Source: Basidiobolus meristosporus CBS 931.73 (taxonomy: Eukaryota; Basidiobolomycota; Basidiobolomycetes; Basidiobolales; Basidiobolaceae). Taken from it: 64,000 nucleotides of DNA. The position numbers were made by a program, and so were the translations under genes. The notes under the pieces were generated by a model. The model was not told the DNA's origin. It worked only from the letters and a program-made list of their open reading frames with translations, and searched no databases. Where the stretch lies: NCBI GenBank assembly GCA_002104905.1, contig MCFE01000158.1, positions 85,992 to 149,991 of the forward strand, read 5' to 3'. Every line of letters starts with the position of its first letter. Position 1 is the stretch's first letter. This document shows positions 12,149 to 22,959 of the stretch, piece after piece.

Positions 12149-13389
12149 ATAAAGCAAGGAAAGCACTATTTTGAGCAACATAAGTAAGATTGAGTAAAAT
12201 TACCAGTAACTGTATCATACCACTGGCATCATGGTAGAAATTATAGTGCCAGATAGTGCCGTAGAGTGTCAGATTGATCCGGCACAATAAACAGGCTGGC
12301 ACTATGTGGAACTATCCAACGGAACAAGTCTAATATATATATATATAGGAATTCACAAAAACAAGAGCCAAAGCACACCTATAATGGGAACAGAGTCCAG
12401 CAGATAGAAGGAATATGTTAGCTAAATACAAAAAATTCTTTACCAATATTCAGGAGGTATTCATGACAAGATTGGTGGTTACCAGGTGTATGTTTGCAAA
12501 ATGTGATTGTTATCAGCAATACAAGATATATGGTAACTTTGAAAATATCAAACTAAAAAGCTATAAGGTTGAGGTTATAGATGTGTGTCAATTGTAGCAG
12601 TTGTTCATATATACAGAGGTTAGTAAATAGGAGGCCATAGTTTTCAATGGTTTAGACAAAATGTGTAGTTCCCAAGATAATGGTGGGTAAGTTAATCATG
12701 AGGGGTGATTTTACAGTGGAATATATGAATGGAGCAAGGGGACGTAGAGGGAGAAAGTATTGTTTTATTAAGTGGTACAGTAGCATTTTACAGAACTAGC
12801 TGTAGTCTGCCACACTGCTGTATATAGTGCCCACTTCTCCTCAGATAGAAGTAGAGCACATTAAGACTATCAGAATGCTGCACAATTGATTTCAAAAGAC
12901 CACTTGAGCACTGTCAAGCTTTCACCTTAGTTGGCAGTAAAAGCAGCAAAACAGCACCTCAATCCCAGCATAAGAATGTGTAAATGGCCAATAATGCCAA
13001 ACTGCTGGCTTTATGATGAACTCATTGTTGGATCCTGACAGCTGTTCTAGACTAGATCAACCTGGGTGACCATTTTATTTTTCACAGGGAGTGAGGGCAT
13101 TGTTTGAGTAAGAAAATAGTGAATAGGACAATGCAGCAATAGCAAATCAGCACACATGTATGGGAGGTGTTTGAGTGTTGGGATCAGAATGTAAGTGAAT
13201 TAGCAGTGAACAAATGAAAAACCGCTTAAGTATTGATGTGATGAAAAATTTGACCAGGCTTTTTGTAAAATATGGGGCCCAATGTTTTGTACACAGTCTT
13301 TGCATGGTAGCTTAATGGCATCACTATCTTAGCAATAGGATATAAAATCTGTGATGGCATATTGATGGGATTATCACAATTATTTTTCA

Positions 13390-13700
13390 TTAGGAAGCTA
13401 CAGAGATGGAGTACATGGCAGCCTGTGAGGCAGTAAGGAATAATGCAGTCAAGAAAGCTTTTCAAATATTTGGCCTTAATTCAAAAAGCCCCTGTTGCAT
13501 TGATTTGGGATAATTAAGGCTGCATACAAGTGTGTAGAAAACCAACCTTTCATGCCAGAACTAAGAGCATAGATACTAGACATCACTCATATGTAAAGCT
13601 TTTGATATCAACTTGGCCAACTTGACCCACCAGCTTATGGATGAAGTGATTGAAGATAGACTCACTAGGCCACAAGTAACAAATCATTTAATACATCTCA
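13390..13700 (+). pseudogene. Ty1/copia RNase H fragment
   Basis: Plus-strand fragments EMEYMAACEAVRNNAVKKAF..FGL, then DINLANLTHQLMDEVIEDRLT, match the RNase H end of the copia element at 23642-24110. Stops and frameshifts throughout. The stretch 13000-13390 before it holds only low-complexity, AT-rich sequence that I cannot assign. Confidence 0.7.
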
Positions 13701-13859
13701 GATCATAATAAGAATGAGGTTTTGTGATTATTGGTCTGATTAGGAGTAAAGTACAAGCTGGTAATATCACCCAAATACATGTTGCAAGAGTTTTGAAGAT
13801 AATAAAGATAACTGGGAGAGCTAGCATTTTATTTGATTTTCATATGGGTTTGGCAGAGC

Positions 13860-15150
13860 AAAATTTATAATACACTTAGGGCAGCTCCAGTAGCATATTT
13901 AAAAATTTCTGGCTGTTTGGATTACTTTGAGAATTCTGTTCCGCTTAGTTACTGATGTTATAGTGAATATATTTAGGTGGATCACAACAAATAACTTGCT
14001 CAGAGTTTTCTAAGAGTTGTATGTATTGACACAAGTGACTGTGTAAGAAAAATACAAAGGTGGAACTTCAAGCTTTTGCAACACTCTCAATCAGCTCAAT
14101 ATTCATATTAGCTAATCCTGATGGAGATCAAAGATACTCCAGCTTGTATGCATTATAATAGTTTGGCATATACCCCTGCAAACATTTCATCTGTAAGTCA
14201 GTAACCTAAGTTAGCAAGGCTATTCTCTAGAGTAATATATAGGAAATGATCTCAGTAAACTTGCATAGTTCAAGTGTAAAAAGTAAGATATCAACATAAT
14301 TGTATACATTCTTCATTATTTAAAATAATGTGGCAGGGGGTTTTTGCCATAAGCCTGAGTCTCTGAAAAGCTTGCTGAGCCTCATTGCTTCCTTTGTAGC
14401 CTCAAGGGCTGCCATATACTCTGTTGCTGTGCTTAAAGCAATATAGCTGGTACTCTATCAAGTTCTACAAAGTTGCTCCTTTATAGTGAGGCAAGATGTA
14501 ACCAGCAGCAGATCTTCTTTCCTTATATTTTGTCACCGGTCAGCTTCAAAGTAGCCCTCAGGATCCTGTTCTAAAACTTGATAGGTGTGCCCTAAGCATG
14601 TATCAGCAGCTCTGTGTAAGTATCTGTAAGTTACCTTAACTGCTGCATTATAATAAGATTATTAATTTGATTAAGCTGGTAGACAACACCCACTGAATAC
14701 ACAATATCTGGAAACAAGAAGAGTCATAAAGTATTCTTCTTTGACTTCTTTATTTAAGTTATGCAGCTGTAGTAGCAGATCTTGAATGTAATATATAGAG
14801 TATGCACTTTCATGGATCAGATATCTTGCCATATCAATGATTGACCTGCTGGTATACTCTGACACTCCATTTTGCGGTGAGGAATAGGGTACTATAGTCT
14901 CTTGGCTCATCCAGTGAGTTTTGCCGGTGCAGACAAAGAACTTTGCAGTAATTTGTCTACCATTGCCCTGGCATATTCCTACATTTGCTCACAGGCTTAT
15001 CTTGCCATTAGTGCCCTTAGCCCCATGAGCTTAGACAGAGCTTCTTCCTTTCTTTACATGATAATTAAAGCTGATTTGTCCAAGCATTCATTGCCAAAGC
15101 ACCAGTGCATCTTCACTTATATTACTTATATTGACCTTGAGATTTAATGG
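13860..15150 (-). pseudogene. Scattered Ty1/copia fragments
   Basis: Minus-strand pieces in a jumbled order. About 13870-13990 resembles the copia LTR (TGTTTGGATTACTTTGAGAA region). About 14290-14480 encodes EYMAALEATKEAMRLSKLF, an RNase H piece. 14671-14935 encodes VPYSSPQNGVSEYTSRSI, the copia integrase block usually written PYTPQQNG(V/A)xER. The remaining sequence (14000-14290 and 14940-15150) shows no readable domain. Long-dead insertions, perhaps rearranged after integration. Confidence 0.6.
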
Positions 15151-15286
15151 AATGTAAGTTTAATCTGTTCAGATTTTGAGCATTATACCCAAAGCAATGT
15201 GAGCATCATTTAGTTTTATGATTCTACATCCAAGATTACTATATTTGAGGCTGAGTCTCCATGCTGTTGTCTTCTTTAAGTCAATA

Positions 15287-15638
15287 GATTTGTGAGGGTC
15301 TTGGAGGTATTGAAAGTGATTGGGAGAACAACTAGACTATAAGGCTTTCACTTGATATTTATTGATTGTAAAACAGCAATTAGACTTTTGCATGATTGTG
15401 GCATATCAAAACTGTAGAGAAGATCTAGGGAGCTCCCAACAACATGTGTGCAAAGTTTGGGGCTGTCTGGACAACTTTGAGAAGTTTCATGTTCAGGGTA
15501 TTTGATATTCTGATGAAAATATTCTAGGTAAGTCCCAACAAGAAATTTGGTCATTATTTTGTGAGATTTGTAAGTAATGATCTAAGCAACTATGTCAGGT
15601 GAATACTCAGGTGCAAGTACAGATATATAAATTACTCC
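15287..15638 (-). repeat. Copia LTR (reverse orientation)
   Basis: Reverse complement of the LTR at 24124-24455, sharing the blocks AAGTGATTGGGAGAACAA and CAAAGTTTGGGGCTGTCTGG. Adjacent to the RNase H end at 15646, as expected for a 3' LTR. Boundaries approximate. Confidence 0.7.
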
Positions 15639-15645
15639 AACTCAA

Positions 15646-16050
15646 CTAAACATTCAGACAGACTTGTCCTAATCTTGACCCAAAATATTTGAATCTGCCT
15701 CTAGCTAATTGATTGGCAATTATGTCTGCAATTATATCTTCTGTAGAACAGTAAACTAAGTTAACTAAGCTATTTTCTATAGCTTCCTTTATGAAATGAT
15801 GTCTAATAACTATGTGCTCAGCTTTAGCATGAGAAGTTATATTTCTACCTGATTGTATACATCCTTGATTATCTGTATAGAAAGTAAGCATTTCTTGATA
15901 TAAATATAAATCTTCAATGAGCTTTCTTGAAAACATTGCTTTTTGTGAAGCTTCACAGGAAGTTGTATACTCTGCCTATGTTGTGGAAAGTGCACAGTAG
16001 ATAGCTATCTTAAATTCCATGATATTACACTTTACAGTGAAGAAAGGTTG
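15646..16050 (-). pseudogene. Ty1/copia RNase H C-terminus
   Basis: Minus-strand frame with ALSTT (then a stop) AEYTTSCEASQKAMFSRKLIE, TDNQGCIQSGRNITSHAKAE, IVIRHHFIKEAI and IADIIANQLARGRF: the standard end of a copia polyprotein, including the TDNQ and IRHHF blocks. Truncated at its 5' side by the gypsy LTR beginning at 16058. Confidence 0.78.
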
Positions 16051-16057
16051 TTACAAG

Positions 16058-16425
16058 TGTTATGATCTACCGCTTAAATGTTTAGGCTAGATCAATATTT
16101 GGTCAAATCAATTACTTTTATGTTTAGCCTTTCAGTACATCAGTGTTATCTATCAGATCAGTAGCATTAGTCAGCAAATTAATCAGCAGATCCTTATCAG
16201 ACAGAAATAGATATATTAAGTAGGATCTTATTGGGTGATGATGATGCAATCAAATGAGTCATCAGCCACAGCCTACATTAGGCAATACAACTAGTCAGCA
16301 ATTAATTGGGCAAAATACATATAAGAAGCTGCTGGAACCTCAATAAAAATCAGGTCAAGTTTTAGCAAATACAATACTAGCTAAACTCTCCATTCCTCTA
16401 CAACTCTTATACCAAGGCCATAACA
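16058..16425 (+). repeat. Gypsy 5' LTR (368 bp)
   Basis: Runs TGTTATGATC to CCATAACA and is followed at once by TTGGTAGCAACAATAACC (16426 onward), a TGG-starting candidate tRNA primer-binding site. Same family as the LTR halves at 3112/7052 and the reverse LTR at 17040-17402. Confidence 0.78.
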
Positions 16426-16439
16426 TTGGTAGCAACAAT

Positions 16440-17036
16440 AACCAGAAACCTCTCTTGCAAAGAAAGAAGAAGCCTCCCTCAAGATCTCAGAGAATCAATA
16501 ATGGAAGAATGCAATGCAGCAAACCCTGGCCCAATAGCAACAGTTACTTCAGATCTTTAGCCAGCAACAACAAGGAATGACTACCATGGCCCAAAGCCAG
16601 CCAAACCCTGTCAAGAACAGCTTTAGTGTGGAGGTCAACCAGTACCATGGTAGAGTCGATGCAAACCTGGGAACTTGGTTTGTCCCAATTGAAGAAGCTT
16701 TAAGGCTAAGGGAATTGCTCCAGAAAGCAAGTTAAATTATGCAGCCTCTTACCTGGCAGATGCAGCTTCACAGTGGCACCTCAACAAGATCAGGTCAGCC
16801 ACCATGATGGGATGCTCTACAATCCCTACCTGGGACTAGTTGGTGTAGGAAATTCAGGATGATTTTGAACCTCCACAGCAGCAGACACTACTAAGAAGAA
16901 AGTTGAAGATACTCAGACAGAAAGGAATGGTCCAAGAGTATGTATATGAATATAGATGTCTACTTGGACAACTTGAAAGAATGGACCCTGTGGATCAAGT
17001 GGAATACCTTATTGATGAGTAGAAACACAGAACTTG
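16440..17036 (+). pseudogene. Gypsy gag relic
   Basis: After the primer site the plus strand gives, across frameshifts, VNQYHGRVDANLGTWFVPIEEA, then a Trp-rich segment and RRKLKILRQKGMVQEYVYEY-like sequence (each shorter than it looks because of stops), reading like a retrotransposon gag N-terminal domain. Ends abruptly at the inverted LTR starting near 17040. Non-functional. Confidence 0.55.
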
Positions 17037-17039
17037 AGT

Positions 17040-17402
17040 TACAAGTCTTGGTATAAGAGTTGTAGAGGAATAGGGAGTTTAGCTGGTGTTGTATTCACTA
17101 AAACTTGAACTGATCTTTATGGTGGTTCCAGCAGCTCCTTATATACATTTTGCCAGATCAATTGCTGACTAATTGTATATCCTAATGTAGGCTGTGGCTG
17201 ATGACTCATTTGATTGCATCATCATCACCCAATCAGATCCTACCTAATATATCTATTTCTGTCCAGTAAGGACCTGCTGACTCATTTGCTGACTAATACT
17301 ACTGATTTGATAGATAATAGTGACATACTGATAAGTTAAGCATATAACTAATTGATTTGACTAAAAGCTGATCTAACTCAAAAATCCAAGTGGTAGATCA
17401 CA
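17040..17402 (-). repeat. Gypsy 3' LTR of the minus-strand element
   Basis: Reverse complement of the LTR at 16058-16425. Its start (TGTGATC, at 17402) abuts a purine-rich tract of the minus-strand pol element (GGTAGGGGAGAA, about 17405-17416). With 16058-16425 it forms a long inverted repeat. Confidence 0.75.
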
Positions 17403-17412
17403 AAATTCTCCC

Positions 17413-20400
17413 CTACCAAAGTTGAGAGGGTTCTCCTGAATCTCTTTTCTTGTGATACCAATATCTTGATGGTTCAGTATTATCAGCAAGTCTTGCAAGC
17501 TTGAGTCTGTCCCTATGTACTAAGTCTTCCCAGATACTGCCTTGTTTGTCCACTAGTTGTAAGTTGCAAATGGACATTCTCTGATGATCTTGAATGGTCC
17601 TGTCCATTGTGGCTCAAACTTCTTCTAGGTGCAGTTTCTTGGCAATACAAAGTTCCTAACTGTCAATGCTTCTGGTGCTATAGTTTTTAAATCTCTGCTT
17701 AATCTTTTCTGCACTTTGAGATACGTTGGTCTGTGCCTCTTGACATCTTTGTTCCAGTTGCTGGTGTCAATTTGGCTGACTGAGTTCATCTTCTAAGGTG
17801 TCTGTAAGCTTTGGTTGTGTGAGATCTCCTGGAATCCTTGGTTCACATCCATACACTAAGTCCAATGGTAATTCTTGGGAGGTGTTGTGAACTCTGACTC
17901 TGCATGCAAAGAGTACTTGGTCTATATACTCATCCCATCTACTGACAACTCCATTTGCATACTTGGTCAGCATTTTTCCAAATAAGCCATTAAACCATTC
18001 AGTGACTCCATTAGTTCCGGGGTGATATGCCAAGGTTTTCCAGTGATTGATATGCTGCATTTCCAGGTAAGCTTCCAATGTCTTTGCCATAAAGTTTGCA
18101 CCTCTGTTGGATAGAATCTATACATGGCATCCAAACCTCATAAGGATCTTGTGGTAGATGAAACTTACAACTTCATTTTCACTGACTATAGGTGCAGCTT
18201 TAGCCACTGGCCATTTAGTGGCATGGACAATTGCTACTAGGATCCAACAGTTGCATTTCCTGGTAGTTGGCAGTCTTCCAATTAAGTCAATACCCCGTTT
18301 TTTAAATGGTCTTACAGGCTCTAAGAAAAGAGTATGGCAATTCTCTGTGGTTGGCCTTGGTAGATATGGTAATTTGGGCATGTTTTCACTAGCTTCTCAA
18401 TGGCATGTTTCATTCTGGGCCACCATACTCTGGCTTTCATAAGGCTATAGGTCCATATCCATTGTGTAGCTTATGTATTAAATCCAGGCAAGCAACATAA
18501 GGGCAATTAGGCAATAGGGCTTCCATCAACAACTTGATAGAGTGTTTCATCCTATACTACAAATTTGTTGGCTTTATCCCAGATTATCTTCTTGATATTT
18601 TCATCCACCTCATCAGGAAAGGCTTGGTCCTCCAAGTACTTTGGTAATAGGCTAGGTCAATCTGATTCATGCACCAAGTTGAGTTGTGCAACTTGCTCTA
18701 ATCTTGGTAAGGCATCAGCAACTGTGTTGCTTTTTCCAGGGCAGTTAACAATCTCCAAATCAAATTGCTGAATATATTCACTCCATCTTGTCATTCTTCT
18801 ACAGAGTACTTTCTGAGTAAATATATGCTTGAGGGAGGAATGATCAGTCTTCACAGTGGATTTGACTCCTTCAATATAGCATCTCCATGTCTTCAAACAG
18901 TGTATTATAGCACGCATCTCCTTCTCATGCACTGGATAGTTTTGTTCTGCTGAGTTCAGTTTCTTGGATTCAAAGGCAATGAGGTGGTCCTTTCCCTTCT
19001 GTTCTTGGCTCAACACTCCACCAATTGCATAATCTGAAGCATCTGTGCACAAAGTGAACTCTTTTCTAAAGTCAGGTATTCTTAAGCTTGGTAATGTAGC
19101 AAGTTCTTTCTTGAGCATCTGGAAGGCAGTGTCACAAGCTATGTCTCACTTGTAGGTTTTGTCTTTCTTGAGGATACCGGTTAAAGGGGCTGCAACACTT
19201 GCAAAGACTTGACAAATCTCCAATAATAGAAAACCACTTGAAGGAATGATCTGAGCTCTGATATGCTATGGGGCTGCTTCAGGTTCTTGATAACTTCAGC
19301 CTTCTTAGGATCTAAGGTTACTCCTGTGCCAGTCACTATGTGTCCCAGATATTCAACGTGTTCCTTGAAGAATTCACACTTGGCTAGCTTGACATATAGT
19401 TTGCTCTCTATTAGATTCTTCAAGACCTTTTCAGTGTGTACCAAGTGATCCTCTACTGTCTTGCTGTATATCAATATATCATTTAGGTAGATTATCACTT
19501 ACTTGTCTAAGTACTCCTGGCAGACAGTCTGCATCAGGGTCATGAATGTTGCAGGGGCATTGGTGAGGCCAAAACTCATGACTAAGTACTTGTAATGTCC
19601 ATAGCTAGTCCTGAATGCTGTCTTAGGGATGTCTTCTGGCTTCACCCTAATCTGGTAGTATCCTGACATGAGGTCAATCTTGCTGAAAATAGTGGCTCCA
19701 TGGAGCTGGTCCAAAAGCTCATCAATCCAAGGTATGGGGTACTTATTCTTCACAGTGACTGAGTTGAGGGCTCTGTAGTCAATGCACATCCTAAGTGTTC
19801 CTTCCTTCTTCTTCACAAAAAGGACTGGTGCTCCCCAAGGTGACCTGCTGAGACTGATATATCCTTGCTCCAGTAACTGATCTATTTGTCTCTTCATCTC
19901 TTCTAACTCCAATGGACTCATTCTGTAAGGTGTCTTACTCACTGGAGGGCTATCTCCTGTTTCAATGGCATGATCCACATCTCTGACTGGTGGTAGGCTT
20001 ATAAGCTCATATGGAAATGCATCTGAATATTCTCTTAAAAGAGTCTGGACCTGCTGGGGTACTAGAGTAGAGGAATCCTCCCATAATACTGCCATGAGGA
20101 ACATCTGGGTGCCTTTTCCTAGTGCTCTACAGAACTGTGTCTTGCTAAGTTCACCTGTTTCACACACACTAGAATTGACCAAGTTAAAATCCAGTCTGGC
20201 AGGTAATAGCTGATAGGTCTTGTAGTCCTTCTGGATCTGAGTAGCATGGGTTCACCAGTTGATTGATGGATTACAACACATAGCCAGGTTTTTCCAAGTA
20301 CAGGGTCAAACTTGCAGTTCCCAAATATATAGACCTGTAGATCCACTTTGTAGTCATAGATTTTCATCCTTACTGGCAGAGTAATACAGTTGACTATGTA

Positions 20401-20440
20401 AGAGTTCCCATCAGCTGTTCTCAAGACCCAGTAACTTTGG
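17413..20440 (-). pseudogene. Ty3/gypsy pol (protease end, RT, RNase H, integrase), decayed
   Basis: In pol order on the minus strand: DPVLGKTWL, the end of the retropepsin (about 20300). RT from 20182 with [31 protein letters not shown] and [10 protein letters not shown], then a TAA at 19499-19501 and IIYLNDILIYSK (the YLDD box reads YLND). RNase H with TDASDYAIGGVLSQ (18657-19118). Integrase core at 18118-18381 (KRGIDLIGRLP) and 17767-18090 (HPGTNGVTEWFN, RVRVHNTSQELP), in one frame apart from a TAG at 18118-18120. The protease N-terminus and gag are absent, cut off near 20440 by an opposite-strand chromovirus fragment. Inactive. Confidence 0.85.
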
Positions 20441-20643
20441 AATCCTATGAAGTTGAAGCTATTGTGGACCATGATGGAGAAGAGCCAAATTGCCTTTATT
20501 TAGTCAAGTGGAAAGGCTATGATGCCAAACACAACACCTGGGAACCTTACACCAACTTTGATGATGTTGCCATTATTGATCAGTATTGGAGCCGCAGAGG
20601 AACCCAGAAGGTATCAAAAAACTCCTCTTCCGGAGGGAAATGA
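20432..20643 (+). pseudogene. Chromovirus integrase C-terminal chromodomain fragment
   Basis: The frame reads YEVEAIVDHDGEEPN, LYLVKWKGYDAKHNTWEP and NFDDVAIIDQYW, a textbook chromodomain (aromatic cage Tyr/Trp/Trp positions present), followed by a short basic tail and TGA at 20641-20643. In chromoviruses this domain sits at the end of integrase and steers integration to histone-marked chromatin. The LTR begins at the base after the stop, so this is the 3' end of such an element; everything upstream is missing. A host chromodomain gene is unlikely given the abutting LTR. Confidence 0.8.
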
Positions 20644-21340
20644 TGTTGTGCATCAACATTTAAAACTTAGCCAATTTTACCCCATTTGAAAATCTAGTAC
20701 CCTAACTGATTTTCCCTAACCCAAACATAACAAATCCCAGTTACAGTTTATTTTATCCCACCTCAGAATCTATTTTTAGCTATCACACCTGATCTATTTT
20801 CAAATGGTCATTACGTTATCAACCTATCTGTCAAGCCTTCCCAGGTGATTAGTCATCTGAGATCTATCCAACCACTGTGTAGTTGCCAAGACATCAGTTG
20901 ATTGATGATGTAATTTTCATTTATCTTATGCACCTATGAATACCCAAATTGATTTCAATCAATCCAGTCCCTTGGCGCTTACTAATTCAACTTGATCAGA
21001 AAAGTATAAATAAAGTTTACTGAACCTTTTGGTTTAGTGTGTGTCTCAACAAAATTAAGATTCTGTCTCAGCAAAAATAAGAGTCCAACAATTCCGTTCT
21101 AGTTTCTATCCAAGCCTAGTATATCTAGCACTCCAAAGAACACCAAGCCTAGCCTGCCTAGCAAACAAATATCATTGTCTTTATAGCCAACCCAGCTATA
21201 TCCAAGACCAATATTAGATCAGAATCTTTCTGCTAATATTTCCGCCACTCTCTGACAATTCTAACATTCCGCACTTAATTGTCCCTTTGGTTCAGTTAAA
21301 CCATTCAAGAGTTTTATTACACTTTCTTTTGAATACAACA
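20644..21340 (+). repeat. Chromovirus 3' LTR (697 bp)
   Basis: Starts TGTTGTGCATCAAC and ends GAATACAACA. A second copy of exactly the same length lies at 53401-54097 with only scattered differences by eye. Contains TATAAATAAAG near 21005-21015, a likely promoter/polyadenylation region. Confidence 0.85.
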
Positions 21341-22930
21341 AACATACAAAAGTCAGCATGTAATTGCAGCAAAGCTGGCAAGCTATAAGCCATTTACCAG
21401 AATATGGTGTTAATTGAAAACCAGTGATACTAAAGAAGGAAGGAATCTATGGGAGCAAAAGCTTTCCACTAGGAGCAATGCATTTGCTCTTCAACACATA
21501 ACTATACTATTGACAAAGTTGCACTTGGGGTATTTCAAGCTGAATGTGCCCCCCAAGATAATGGAGAAATTCAAAAGAATTTGCAAGCAATTATGTAGTA
21601 TCTGCTACCTAAAGTATTTCTCACAAGCTCCAATGAATATTCATATGCATGTACCACAATACAAACACCAGGACTGGATGAGCTGGATATGTATAGATTC
21701 AAGTGGCCTTCTGAAGCAGTCTCCACCAAGAGTACATTGGAAGCATTGGAAGTCATATGTTGACATTAACAGAATATTTATTCAGAGGTGGATCACAACT
21801 GCCAACTTGACACATCTACAGCTTTTATGCAGGGAGTGTGTGTTGGGATATGAGTGTCTGTATTCCAAGCATAAAGCTGAACATGTAGATCTGTGCTGCT
21901 ACTGCATCCATTCCTTACCTCATCTTGCTTGTTGTGTGGAGAATATTGGCCCATGCTGCACCATTTAGGAGTTTCCTATGGAGTAGATATGCTGGGAAAT
22001 AGGAAGACAAGTCAAGTAGCAAGCACTACCATATCCCAATCTCATCAAGCATATTATCTTCAAGTCCATCATGGATATGATGAGCTGGCATGTGGAGGAT
22101 GGCCAGGAAGAGTTGGAGAATACTGAGGACAGATGTGCATGTAGAGACACCTATGTCTTTGACATTAAGAAGCTAAGCAGCCCCAATGTGTGGGTAGTTA
22201 GTTAGCAATGCAAGGTTGGGTTGGATGTAACAAGCAGCTAATATTTATCAGGCCAACTTTACAACAGTATGGCAGGTTTCTCCTGGATACAAGTCAATTT
22301 CTACACAATTCAATATGGAATTCATACAAGCAAGAGTTAAAGTGCACCTATAGGGGAGACTTGAACTCAGCAGGGTGAAGAAATACATTGGCAAGGCACC
22401 AAAATGTTTTCCAAGGATATTAAAGAGGTATTCATGACCAAGTGGTAGCAACCTGGTAAATGTTTGCAAGATGTATATGTTACCAGCAATACAGGGTATA
22501 TGGTAACTTTGCAAGTATCACACCAACAAGTCATAAAGTTGAGGTGATAGAAGCATGTCTATTACAGCAGGTGTGCATGTATGTAGTAGTTGGTAAGCTG
22601 GAGGCCATAGCTTTTTTGACTCATACTATATGTGGAATACTCATAGTAGCAGTGGGTAAGCAAAGTCTTGGGATGATTCTATAATAGAATAAATGAATGA
22701 CCCAAGTGAATGTGGCAATAGGAAATACCATTTGGCAAATTGGTATAGTAGCATTATACAATACTAGCTGTAGGGCACTGTACTGCCATTATAATGGCCA
22801 CAGATGTCCACATCAAGGCCATCAAATTCCTGTTGAAGAACTTCCCAAACATCAAGTATATTTACTAAGCTTTGCAGTAGTATCTGCAAAAACTGTCACA
22901 ATCCCATTATAACATTGTGAGGAGGGTCAA
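21341..22930 (+). pseudogene. Plavaka-type transposase relic B
   Basis: Homologous to relic A from about 7745 onward. An open frame at 21414-21968 contains CRECVLGYECLYSKHKAEHVD; after the stop the sequence continues, across frameshifts, with a segment like the family's TMERTIGNLGxEIRQ block (here read as PMERICWEIGRQVKQ). The 5' half is missing, replaced by the LTR ending at 21340. It shows the uninterrupted arrangement at the points where relic A carries the MITE and Harbinger copy B. Confidence 0.65.
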
Positions 22931-22959
22931 TAATTTCAAGTTGCAGGCATTATGATGGC

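Larger units (their letters stand above)
8914..12331 (+). mobile_element. Harbinger-like DNA transposon, copy B (3418 bp)
   Basis: Perfect 11-bp terminal inverted repeats (AGACTTGTTCC / GGAACAAGTCT), target duplication AAT at 8911-8913 and 12332-12334. Carries an uninterrupted DDE transposase (11264-12148) and an accessory ORF with a single in-frame TGA. It lies inside Plavaka relic A; relic B is continuous across the corresponding point (around 22290). Copy A differs mostly by transitions at CpG sites. This copy could supply transposase but perhaps not the partner protein. Confidence 0.88.
7060..13000 (+). pseudogene. Plavaka-type transposase relic A, interrupted by two insertions
   Basis: Between about 7320 and 7680 the plus strand, across frameshifts, gives LTLDGF, SCWPLMLINQNLLP, SGPKLPSNLSSYLYPL and GDTLAISKIASFSGHNG: the conserved core of Plavaka transposases, the CACTA-related DNA transposons described from basidiomycetes. 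The downstream part (about 7750-8910, then 12332-13000) aligns with relic B at 21341-22930, including a block ending PMERICWEIGRQVKQ-like in B. A MITE (8168-8378) and Harbinger copy B (8914-12331) interrupt it; both sit cleanly inside sequence continuous in relic B. Many stops; dead. The outer boundaries are approximate. Confidence 0.7.

Noticed and set aside
20432-20643. Host chromodomain gene (HP1-like)
   Set aside because: The stop codon is directly followed by an LTR and no upstream coding exon is present; it is the end of a chromovirus integrase.
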